Shown piece after piece: positions 30,408-42,400 of a stretch of 64,000 nt of DNA (its first letter is position 1; the number at the start of each line of letters is the position of its first letter). Source of the stretch: Camarhynchus parvulus (Eukaryota > Chordata > Aves > Passeriformes > Thraupidae); assembly GCF_901933205.1 (NCBI RefSeq), contig NC_044573.1:112465702-112529701 (forward strand). Direction: 5' to 3'. The position numbers and the translations under genes were made by a program. The notes below the pieces were generated by a model, which did not search any database, was not told where the DNA came from, and saw nothing but the letters and a program-made list of their open reading frames with translations.

Positions 30408-33400
30408 GTGCGCGGGGGGCCGCGGGGCGGGTCGGAGGCCGCGGGGCGGGTCGGGGCGCTCCCGCCGGGGCTCGGGGGGGCGGCGGGGCCCGCCCGGCCG
30501 CCTGCAGAGCCGGGGGGGTTATCGTGACCCGGGCTCCGGTTGCTCCGTGCTTCCCGGCAGGGATTGCCCCAGGAAGCGGCGTGGGGAGGGATTGCCGCTT
30601 GCATTTGCTGCGGCGAGCGAGGGTGGAAGTCAGAGCCGCCAGCAAGTGAGAGGCACAGGGCGTTTTTCGGTGTTTGCGGGGTTTTTCGGTGTTTGCGGTG
30701 CTTTCCGTGCAGCTGGACACGCTCAGGTGCTGAGCTGCCCCAGGTCAGGCAGAGCTGCACATACTAAAAAGTGAATTTTTGTCTCCCGGTGTCCCAGCGG
30801 GGCCGGGTTTGTCGCTGTCCTGTCGCTGGCCGTCCCTGTGAGGGCCGGGCACGGAGGGTGGAGAAAAGGGAAGTTCGGAATATGGGACGGGAATGAGAGA
30901 GGAAACTCCACAGGCGCGAAACGCTGAGCTCTGAGAGCTCTGCTCGCCCTTCCCAGGTCGGGATAAATCCCCCTCGCGGAGAGGGGGAGGAGCTGGGGCG
31001 CTGGGAACCCTCCTGGAAGAGGGATCTGTTCAAACAAGACTTGAAAAGGCTGGCTGGGGAGCAAATGTAAATAGAAACCTGCGGCTGAGACTTGCAAGGG
31101 ATATTTTAATAAATAAATTCACTTGGACCTCGTGTTTACAGCTTGAAAGGCATCAGAGTAGCTGCTGTGTTCAGGAGATGCGGTGCAGGTGGAGATTTTT
31201 AAGAAATAATTGGCTGGCTTGCAGGAAGTTGCTCTCCATGTGTTTTTGTGTGTAATTTTAACAGTTTCTTTTGGAAGAGCAGTGGCAGGGTCTCCAGTGG
31301 AGGGTTGAGGTGGGATCAGCTCTTTTCCAGCCTCTCTGCACTGCTGTCCATCCACTGAGCCCCTCCAGAATCCACTTAAGGGCTGAACTCTCCACTGAGC
31401 CCTGTCACCCCTGCAGGCTGCACCTTGCCCAGAGCCAGGAGAAAGGGGGAGAGGATGAGCCAATCCCTGCCAAAAGCCCAGCTCTGGCAAAGCTGTGTGC
31501 TCAGCAGCACTGCCAGAGGACTCTGGTCAAACTCCAGCTCCAGTGTCCCCGAGGTTTGGCTGAGTTTTGGGGCAGAAATCCTGGCTGGGGTTCTTGTTGT
31601 GCGCTGGGCTTGGAGGGAAGGTTGTACAGCTGTGCTGGGGAAGGGAAGAGCTCTCAGGTGCCTTGTCCTTCTGCTTTTGGAAGGTGACATAAAACTGTCC
31701 CCGAGCTCAGGAATGTCTCCAGGTGTCCCCTCTGTGTGGAGGTTCCTTCACTGAGCTCTGGGGTGACCCCAAGAGTCCCTGGGCTGCAGGGGCTGGGCCT
31801 GGGGCTCTGCTTGTCCCAGGATCAGATCATCCAGCTTGGAAAAACCTTCCCAGTGCCAGCTGTGCCCAATGCCCACCTTGTCCCCAGCCCAGGGCACTCA
31901 GTGCCACATCCAGGTGACACCTGCAGGGATGGGCACTGCAAACCTCCCTGGGCAGCCCCTGCCAAGGCCTGAGCACCCTTTCCATGCAGAAATTCCTCCT
32001 GGTGTCCACCCTGAGCCTGCCCTGGCCCAGCCTGAGGCCATTTCCCCTTGGCCTGTCCCTGTTCCCTGGGAGCAGAGCCCGACCCCCCCTGGCTGTCCCC
32101 TCCTGGCAGGGACTTGTGCAGAGCCACAGGGTCCCCCCTGAGCCTCCTTTGCTCCAGGCTGAGCCCCTTCCCAGCTCCCTCAGCTGCTCCTCACAGACCT
32201 GGCTCTCCAGGCAAGCTTGTCCCGGGGAACTCCCCAGCCCCCTGCAGAGCAGCCTCAGGTCATCCCAGCTGCATTTTCTGTTCCCCTGTGCCTCCTCCCC
32301 TGCTCTCTCACCTCTGCCCTGCTGCTCACAGGTGGCTGAGGCAGCTAAACCAGCAAAAACCTTGTTTTTTTTTTAACTAACTTCTGGTGCTGATCTGTTC
32401 TTGTTCCACTTTAGTCCTCCAGGCCAGGAGTTTGGGGTTAGGTCTCCTCCAGCTCTGGAGTACACTGAGGTGATTTATTCTTGAATTAACTGAATGCATT
32501 GGAGCAGCTCCGAGGTGGGACATGGCAGTGGAAGGAGGGAATTCCATGGAACTGCTTTGCAGAGCTCTGGGGCTGCTCAGTGGGGCAGCGGGAGGTGAGG
32601 GAAGGTCCCCAGGAGGGCAGGAAGTCACTGTTGATAAACAGCTTGCTCTCATTTCCTGCCTTGCTCTGCAGCTGCACTGAGCTGGGAGCAGCTGCTGCCC
32701 CTGCTGGGACAGGGCTGGGGTCTCTGCAGCTCCAAACCCCCCTGCAGGAGGGGGAAAAGCTGCTGGGACAGGGCTGGGGTCTCTGCAGCTCCAAACCCCC
32801 CTGCAGGAGGGGGAAAAGCTGCTGGGACAGGGCTGGGGTCCCTGCAGCTCCAAACCCCCCTGCAGGAGGGGGAAAAGCTGCTGGGACAGGGCTGGGGTCT
32901 CTGCAGCTCCAAACCCCCCTGCAGGAGGGGGAAAAGCTGCTGGGAGAGGGCTGGGGTCCCTGGGCCCAAACCCCCTGCAGGAGGGGGAAAAGCTGCTGGG
33001 ACAGGGCTGGGGTCTCTGCAGCTCCAAACCCACCTGCAGGAGGGGGAAAAGCTGCTGCTGGGAGTTCAGAGGGTGGGCAGCACACAGATTGTGTTCAGGC
33101 TGTGCCAGGGCTGGGGATGTGCCAGGTTCAGGTTGTGATCCTGCAGCCAGAGCTGTGCCAGGCTCAGGGTCCTGCAGCCAGAGCTGTGCCAGGCTCAGGC
33201 TCAGGGTCCTGCACCCAGAGCTGTGCCAGGATCAGGTTGTGATCCTGCACCCAGAGCTGTGCCAGGCTGTGATCCTGCACCCAGAGCTGTGCCAGGCTGT
33301 GATCCTGCACCCAGAGCTGTGCCAGGATCAGGGTCCTGCAGCCAGAGCTGTGCCAGGCTCAGGGTCCTGCAGCCAGAGCTGTGCCAGGCTCAGGGTCCTG

Positions 33401-36400
33401 CAGCCAGAGCTGTGCCAGGCTCAGGGTCCTGCAGCCAGAGCTGTGCCAGGCTCAGGGTCCTGCAGCCAGAGCTGTGCCAGGCTCAGGATCAGGATCCTGC
33501 AGCCAGAGCTGTGCCAGGCTCAGGGTCCTGCACCCAGAGCTGTGCCAGGCTGTGTGTGCACAGCCAGGGGGATGCCAAGGCTGTGCCCAAGCCCAGGGCC
33601 CTGCTCTGGCAGCCCAGGGTCATCAGAGAGCTGGCACTGCTGCCTGGGCACCCAGTGCTGGCAGGGAGGGTGACTCGGGGCTAGGACTGGCTTTAGTCTT
33701 GCCTGGAATGTTTGTCCTGCTGCCTCCCACACCCCCAGGGCAGGGGGATTGTGCCCCTGTGCCCAGGTGAGAGCCCACCTGCCCTGGGCATTCCAACAGC
33801 ACAAGGACCTGGAGCTGCTGCAGAGAGCCCAGAGGAGCCCTGGAGCCAGGCTGGGAGAGCTGGGGGTGCTCACCTGGAGAGGAGAAGGATCCAGGGAGAG
33901 CTCAGAGCCCCTGGCAGGGCCTGAAGGGGCTCCAGGAGAGCTGCAGAGGGACTGGGGACAAGGGATGGAGGGACAGGAGCCAGGGAATGGCTCCCACTGC
34001 CAGAGGGCAGGGCTGGGTGGGATCTTGGGATATTGGGGTGCTGGCTGTCAGGGTGGGCAGGCCCTGGCACAGGGTGCCCATGATGCCTCAGGTTTGGCTT
34101 TTCTATTTTTCACATCCTGTGCTGCTTTAGTGGGTGGGTCTGGGTTTCACATCAGGGGATGGTGAGCTCTGTGCACAGAGCAGGGAGACAAAACAATTCC
34201 TGCTCCAGCTGGGCACCAAGGAGAAAGGATCCAAATCTCAGGCCCAAGAGCACAAACAGCATGGGCTGAAGAGAGAAAACAAGCAGGATGGGACTGCCGG
34301 GGCTAAAGCTGGAATGGGACAATGAACTGCAAGATGCAAATGGAGCAGAACTGATCCCAGTGACAGACCCCGCGCCTGCTCGCGCATTTTGGGACCATTT
34401 TGGTTCATCCTGGGTTCATTTTGGGGCCATTTTGGTTCATCCTGGGTTCATTTTGGGACCATTTTGGTTCATCCTGGGTTCATTTTGGGACCATTTTGGT
34501 CTGGCATTTTGGGGCCATTTTGGTTCATCTTGGGTTCATTTTGGGACCATTTTGGTTCATCTTGGGTTCATTTTGGGGCCATTTTGGTTCATCCTGGGTT
34601 CATTTTGGGGCCATTTTGGTTCATCCTGGGTGCAGCCCTGGCTGGGCTCTTGTGCTGCCCAGGGTGGATCCATGCAGGAGATGCTTTGAATCAATCCCTG
34701 CTTTATTCTTTAGCTCTGTGCAGCCTCTGCTCCAGCTCAGCCTTCCCAAGGCATCACCCAGAGCAGCTGGGGCTGCCCCTGGATCCCTGGCAGTGCCCAG
34801 GGCCAGGCTGGACACTGGGACACCCTGGGACAGTGGGAGGTGTCCCTGCCATGGCAGGGGTGGCACTGGGTGAGGTTTAGTGTCTCTTCCAACCCCAACC
34901 ATCCTGGCATTCTCAAGCACACAGCTGCAGCACTGCCCCTCACAAAAGGGTCACCTCAGTGCTTTGTGTCCAAACAAGTGCCCATCTCCCCCACAGCCCC
35001 AGCCCCTCAGCACTGCAGTGTGCTGCAGCAGGAGAAAACCCTTTCCTCAGGTCACCCACGGGGACTTCCCCCAAAAAACCAACCCCAAATCCCTCCAGCC
35101 TCAGCCCACTCCAGCTCCCACCTCCCTCCCCACGCACAAAGCACCACAGCAGCCTGGCCGGGCCTTCCAGCCAGGAATGGCATGGGGACAGGTCCCTGTG
35201 GCACCACCACAGGGCCAGCAGGGCAGAGCAGGGACAGCAGGGAGCACTCTGCTCTGCCCCTCCCCTCTCTGAGGAAGCTGCAGCCTGGGGACTGTGCTGA
35301 ACACGGCGACAGGAACAGCAGCAGCTCCAGGGCTGAGCAGCCAGAGCACCCCAGAGAGCTCTCTGTGCCATCTCTGCTGCCAACCCCAGTCCTGGCAGCA
35401 GTGGAACCAGGGCAGCTCCAACCCCAGCCCCACTGGGCACCACTGTGGTGACCAGGGAATGCTTTGGGTGGAAAACAACATCACAGCTCACCCAGCTCCG
35501 TGGCAGGGACACTGCCACTGTCCCAACCCCAGTGTCCAGCCTGGCCCTGGGCACTGCCAGGGATCCAGGGGCAGCCCCAGCTGCTCTGGGTGATGCCTTG
35601 GGAAGGCTGAGCTGGAGCAGAGGCTGCACAGAGCTAAAGAATAAAGCAGGGATTGATTCAAAGCATCTCCTGCATGGATCCACCCTGGGCAGCACAAGAG
35701 CCCAGCCAGGGCTGCACCCAGGATGAACCAAAATGGCCCCAAAATGAACCCAAGATGAACCAAAATGGCCCCAAAATGAACCCAAGATGAACCAAAATGG
35801 TCCCAAAATGAACCCAAGATGAACCAAAATGGTCCCAAAATGAACCCAAGATGAACCAAAATGGTCCCAAAATGAACCCAAGATGAACCAAAATGGCCCC
35901 AAAATGAACCCAAGATGAACCAAAATGGTCCCAAAATGAACCCAAGATGAACCAAAATGGTCCCAAAATGAACCCAAGATGAACCAAAATGGTCCCAAAA
36001 TGAACCCAAGATGAACCAAAATGGTCCCAAAATGCGCAGCCAGGCACGGGGTCTGTCACTGGGATCAGTTCTGCTCCATTTGCATCTTGCAGTTCATTGT
36101 CCAGTTACAGCTTTAGATTATCTAGTCCCATCCTTCTTGTTTTTCTCTCTTCTGTTTGTGCTCTTGGGCCTGAGATTTGGATCCTTTCTCCTTGGTGCCC
36201 AGCTGGAGCAGGAATTGTTTTGTCTCCCTGCTCTGTGCACAGAGCTCACCATCCCCTGATATGAAACCCAGTCCCACCCACTAAAGCAGCACAGGATGTG
36301 GAAAATATAAAAGCTAAACCTGAGGCACCCTGTGCCAGGGCCTGCCCACCTTCCCAGGGAACAATTCCCAATTCCCAAGATCCCACCCAGCCCTGCCCTC

Positions 36401-39400
36401 TGGCAGTGGGAGCCATTCCCTGGCTCCTCCTGCTCCATCCCCTGTAAATTCGCTCTCTGCATCTTTCCTGTCCACCCCTTCAGGCCCTGCAGGGCCACCC
36501 TGAGGTCACCCTGGAGCTTCCCTTGTGCAGGTGAACAATCCCAGCTCTCGCAGCCTTTCCTCCAGCAGAGCTGCTCCATCCTCTGATCACCTTGGTGCCT
36601 CCTGTTCTCCAAAGCTCTCTCTCCTCCCTGATTGTTCCTGGCAAATGTCTGGAGGCTGCTGTGGAGCCCAGCAGGCTCCTCCTGGAGAGCCTGGCAAGGT
36701 TTGTCGCATCTCAGGGAGGTGTTGCACAAGGTGCTGCAGCAGAAGGTTCAGGGATTAATCCCAGCTTGCAGAATGAGCTGATACCTGGAGCTGGTGAAGT
36801 CTTCCTGTTTGTTTTGTTTTGGTTTTTTTTTTTTTCCTGGAGGGAATTGTTTGTTGCTCTGTTGGGCTTTCTGGTGGCGCTCTGTTTTGTTTTTAAGGCC
36901 CTGGGGATTATCACAGCTCCTTCCCTGTTCCCAGGCTGTGGCCAGGGATGAATTTCCAAGGCAGACACAGAGCTGAGGTTGAGGGCTGCTCTGTCCCAGC
37001 TGGAAAATGCCTTTGCAGAGGTTTCTGAAGGACAGGGCAGGTGGTGGCCACAGCTCTGGGGACTGAGGCACTGTCTGGTGTCCTCCCAGCCCGTGACACA
37101 GCTCTGTGGCTGCTGCCAGGGAATCACCTTGGCACCGCTTCCAGGGAAACAGCTCCTGGCTGGGCAGGGCTTGGCACACACCCTGTCACACGTCCATGGA
37201 GAAGGGCACTTTGCTTCACTCCTCACTCACACACATCCCCAGGCAGCTGCAGCTCTTGGATGGATTTTTCCTGAATTTTTTTTCAAGTTATTCTGGAAGG
37301 ATTTCTGTGCTGGGGCACCTCCAGTGCTGGGGGCAGCTCTGGGCCCCTCCTGCCAGGACAGACCTGCAGGGGCTGCAGCGTGTCCAGGGAAGGGAACAGA
37401 GCTGGGGGGAATGGAGCCCCAGGAGGGGCTGAGGGAGCTGGGAAGGGGCTCAGCCTGGAGCAAAGGAGGCTCAGGGGGGACCTTGTGGCTCTGCACAAGT
37501 CCCTGCCAGGAGGGACAGCCAGGGGGGTTGGGCTCTGCTCCCAGGGAACAGGGACAGGCCAAGGGGAAATGGCCTCAGGCTGGGCCAGGGCAGGCTCAGG
37601 GTGGACACCAGGAGGAATTTCTGCATGGAAAGGGTGCTCAGGCCTTGGCAGGGGCTGCCCAGGGAGGTTTGCAGTGCCCATCCCTGCAGGTGTCACCTGG
37701 ATGTGGCACTGAGTGCCCTGGGCTGGGGACAAGGTGGGCATTGGGCACAGCTGGGACTGGATGGGCTGGAGGGATTTTCCCGCCTCAGGGATCCTGGGAT
37801 TCTGTCACTTCCCAGTAAAGCCAGATTGCAGCTGTGGGCTCAGCTTCATCCTCTGACACCTGCACTTCTGCTCCTGGGAGTTGTAGTGAGCTGAAATCTG
37901 CTTTAAGCTCATCCTGGGCATCTCTAACACACAAATGGAGGCTTAAAAACGGTTCCTGTGTGGACCCAGAACTTGTGCAGGATGAGGGGGAAGTGTAATC
38001 CCCTCTAATGGCTGCAGCAAACCAGCAGACTACAAAATCCTCCTTCCAGTCACAATAATCCCATTATTGGCCTGCTGTTTGAAACACTAATTTCCAAGTT
38101 CCTTTGCTCCTGCTGGGAATTTTAACCTCTTGAAGGGCTCTGAGTTGCTGCAGATGCCCCCCCTGCAGCTGTGGCTGTGCAGGTGGTTGCTGGGGCTCAG
38201 TGGGGCCCATTTTTCATAGGTGGGGCTGCTTTGATTGTAATTACAAGTCCAATTAGCAGCACAGCGCTTCAGCAGCTGCCCCAGGGCCTGGCTCTGGGCT
38301 TGGCAGGGCTGCCCACCTTTCCCAGGGTGTCAGAGCAGCTGGAAAAGCCTGGAATGTGCAGAGCAGGGTGTGTGAGGAGCTGGGGGAACAGGGAGGGGTG
38401 GCTGTGCCAGGAGGGGAGCCCCCAGGTGTGCCCCCAGTGCCTCTCCCAGCACGATGCCATGCTGTGAAAATTCAAATTGCCAGGTGGAGATGTGGGCAGC
38501 TCTTCACCTCTGCTGTGCTCCAGGAGAGAAATTCAGTGCTGGTGAGGGATCCCAAAGATATTCCCTGTATTCCATAGAGTCACAGAGCAGTTTGGGTTGG
38601 AAAGGAGTTTAAATCTGACCTCATGCAATGGCAGGGACAGCTTCCACTGTCCCAGGGTGCTCCAGCCCCAGTGTCCAACCTGGCCTTGGGCAATTCCAGG
38701 GGCAGCCCCAGCTGCTCTGGGAATTCCATCCCAGCCCCTCCCCACCTTCAAAGGGAGCAATTTCCTTGTTTAGAGCCATAAATGTGCTCTAAATGTAGGT
38801 GTGGATTTTACCATGGAGCTCAGCCACGCTTTGGCTTGGTCTGTCTTGTGAGAAACGCTATTCACTTCTAAAAAATTTAAAAGGTTTATTAAAACCGTAT
38901 CAAAAATACAACAGCAGACTGAATAGAGAAAATAGGCACTGGGAGCAGAGGATTTTTCCCACCATGTCCTCACCTACACATTGGGGTTTTGCTTTTTAAC
39001 CCTTTAGTCCCTGCCAAAGTTGTGTCCATTCATTGACTCCTTTTTGTTGTCCAGTGGTGGAGTTTAAATCCTTAAGTCCTGATTGGAGGTCAGGTACTGC
39101 CATAGTGACAATCCCACCCTCCCAAATTCCCAAACCCAGGGCACCCCTATCAAAGTTTGGTTCATGGGATTTGGGCAGGGAGGGTAAAACATAATGATAA
39201 ATCTATTAAAGTTCTCCTAACATATGTACATTATATTTACCTTTTAATTGTGAGTCAACCATGGCATCCCTCATCTGTCACATCCTAGTTCATGGGATTT
39301 GGGCACTGGGGGTAAAAGATAACTATAAAATTTCTCCTAACATGTATACATGATATTTACCTTTTAATTGTGAGAGTCAGCCATGGCATTACTCACAGTC

Positions 39401-42400
39401 TGGTTCCTGTGATTTGGGCAGGGGGGGTAAGACAAATCTATAAAACTTCTCCTAACATGCATACAGGATATTTATCTTTTAATTGTGAGAGTCTCCATGG
39501 CATTGCTCATCTGTTACAGTTTGTTTCATATGATTTGGGCAGGGGGTAAAAGATAACTACAAATCTATAAAGATTCTCCTAACATGCATACATGATAATT
39601 GTGAGAATCTCCATGGCATCACTCGTCTGTGACAGCCTGGTTCATGGGATTTGGGCATTCGGGGTAAAACAAAATGATAAATCTACAAAACTTCTCCTAA
39701 CATATGTACAGGATATTTACCTTTTAATTGTGAGAGTCACCCATGGCATCACTCATCTGTCACATCCTAGTTCATAGGATTTGGGCAGGTGGGGTAAAAG
39801 ATAACTATAAATATAAAACTTCTAACATATATACATGAGATTTACCTTTTAATTGTGAATCAACCATGGCATCACTCATCTGCCACAGTCTGGTTCATGG
39901 GATTTGGGCAGGGGGGGTAAAACATAATGATAAATCTATAAAACTTCTCCTAACATGCATACGTGAAATTTAGCTTTTAATTGTGAGAGTCTCCATGGCA
40001 TCACTCATCTGCCACAGTCTGGTTCATGGGATTTGGGCGGGGGTAAAACATAATGATAAATCTATAAAACTTCTCCTAACATATGTACATGATACTTACC
40101 TTTTAATTGTGAGTGTCAACCATGGCATCCCTCATCTGTCATCGTTTGGTTCATGTGATTTGGGCAGGGAGGGTGAAATATAATGATAAATCTATAAAAG
40201 TTCTCCTGACATGTATACATGATATTTACCTTTTAATTGTGAGAGTCACCCATGGCATTGCTCATCTGTCACAGCCTGGTTCATGGCAATTGGGCAGGGG
40301 GTGTAAAAGATAACTATAAAACTTCTCCTAACATATATACAGGATATTTACCTTTTAATTGTGAGAGTCACTCATGGCATTGTTCATCTGTCACACTCTG
40401 GTTCATAGGATTTGGGCAGGTGGGGTAAAAGATAACTATAAATATAAAACTTCTAACATATATACATGATATTTACCTTTTAATTGTGAATCAACCATGG
40501 CATCACTCATCTGTCACCGTCTGGTTCATGGGATTTGGGCAGGGGGGGTAAAACATAATGATAAATCTATAAAACTTCTCCTAACATGCATACGTGAAAT
40601 TTAGCTTTTAATTGTGAGAGTCACCATGGCATCACTCATCTGCCACAGTCTGGTTCATGGGATTTGGGCAGGGGGGGTAAAACATAATGATAAATCTATA
40701 AAACTTCTCCTAACATATGTACATGATACTTACCTTTTAATTGTGAGTGTCAACCATGGCATCCCTCATCTGTCATCGTTTGGTTCATGTGATTTGGGCA
40801 GGGAGGGTGAAATATAATGATAAATCTATAAAAGTTCTCCTGACATGTATACATGATATTTACCTTTTAATTGTGAGAGTCACCCATGGCATTGCTCATC
40901 TGTCACAGCCTGGTTCATGGCAATTGGGCAGGGGGTGTAAAAGATAACTATAAAACTTCTCCTAACATATATACAGGATATTTACCTTTTAATTGTGAGA
41001 GTCACTCATGGCATTGTTCATCTGTCACACTCTGGTTCATAGGATTTGGGCAGGTGGGGTAAAAGATAACTATAAATATAAAACTTCTAACATATATACA
41101 TGATATTTACCTTTTAATTGTGAATCAACCATGGCATCACTCATCTGTCACCGTCTGGTTCATGGGATTTGGGCAGGGGGGGTAAAACATAATGATAAAT
41201 CTATAAAACTTCTCCTAACATGCATACGTGAAATTTAGCTTTTAATTGTGAGAGTCACCCATGGCATCACTCATCTGGTTCATGGGATTTTTGCAGGGGG
41301 ATTTTGGAGCTGCTGCAGCCCTGGGGCAGCTCCTCCTGCTCAGGCTGTGCTCTCCTCCCCAGGCAGCTCAGCCCTGCCCCTGGGCATTGCAGGGCAAGGT
41401 TTTTGCACTGTAAAACCCCAAATCAGGGATGTTTCCTGGTGTAAAACCCCAGGGTTGGTTTGGGTTGGAGGGACCTGAGGGATCACCATGTGCCACCCCC
41501 TTTGCAGCAGCTGCAGGAGGTGGATCTGGTGGCTGCAGTAACAACTCTGGTGGCTGGGACAAATAAATCAAATAAATCAGCTTCTGTTAAATGTACTTGG
41601 ATGTGCTCTCAGGGGGTTTTGTGATTTCCTCTGCCATATCTCATTGGCAGGGCCAGAAGTGATTCTTTGGCTGTATTCAAGTCCTTTTCCCTTATTGTCT
41701 TTCACCTGAGCTCTGTCCATTCTGTCATGGAATGGTTCTCAGTTCTGTCCAGTCTCTCACAGAATGGTTCTGAATTCTGTCCAGTGTATCATGGCATGTT
41801 TTGAGTTCTGGCCAATGGAATGGTTTAGAGTTCTGTCCAATATTTCATGGAATGGTTTGGAGTTCTGTCCAATGGAATGGTTCTGAGTTCTGTCCAGTCT
41901 CTCATGGAATAGTTTGGAGTTCTGGCCAATATTTCATGGAATGGTTTGGAGTTCTGTCCAATCTCTCATGAAATGGTTTTGAGTTCTATCTGGTCTCTCA
42001 TGGACTGGTTTTTGAGTTCTGTCAAATATTTCATGAAATGGTTCTGAGTTCTGTCCAGTCTCTCTTAGAATGGTTCTGAGCTCTGTCCAGTATTTCATGG
42101 AATAGTTTTGAGTTCTGTCCAATGTTTCATGGAATGGTTTTGAGTTCTGTCCAATCTCATGGAATAGTTTTGAGTTCTGTCCAGTATTTCATGGAATGGT
42201 TTTGAGTTCTGTCCAATCTCATGGAATAGTTTTGAGTTCTGTCCAATATTTCATGGAATGGTTTTGAGCTCCCTTTGGAGAGTGTTGGGGTTCAGGGAGG
42301 CTCAGGCTTTCTCCTTCATCCTGCTCTCATGTGCTTGCATCCTATTCTTCATCAAAAGCAGAAAAATCATTGTGTCATTTCTGGCTCTGGTAGTCCTGGG

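Larger units (their letters stand above)
29650..30540 (+). promoter_or_regulatory. ASXL2: ASXL2 CpG-island promoter and 5' leader
   Basis: A GC/CpG-rich block with GC boxes (CCCCGCCCC at about 30144, GGGCGGGG at about 30163) and no TATA box. It includes four YY1-like motifs, a TCACATGA E-box at 30184-30191 and exon 1. The sequence from 29650 to 29800 is less GC-rich and may be the edge of the island. Confidence 0.82.

Noticed and set aside
34940..36059. Overlapping frames with FGSSWVHFG and GPFWFILG repeats
   Set aside because: The 32-bp LTR repeat is stop-free in several frames and cycles through all three. These are not membrane proteins.
39592..40947. Repeated 60- to 67-codon frames in the satellite
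   Set aside because: Each is one or two monomers long and repeats with the DNA; no coding bias or homology is recognised.
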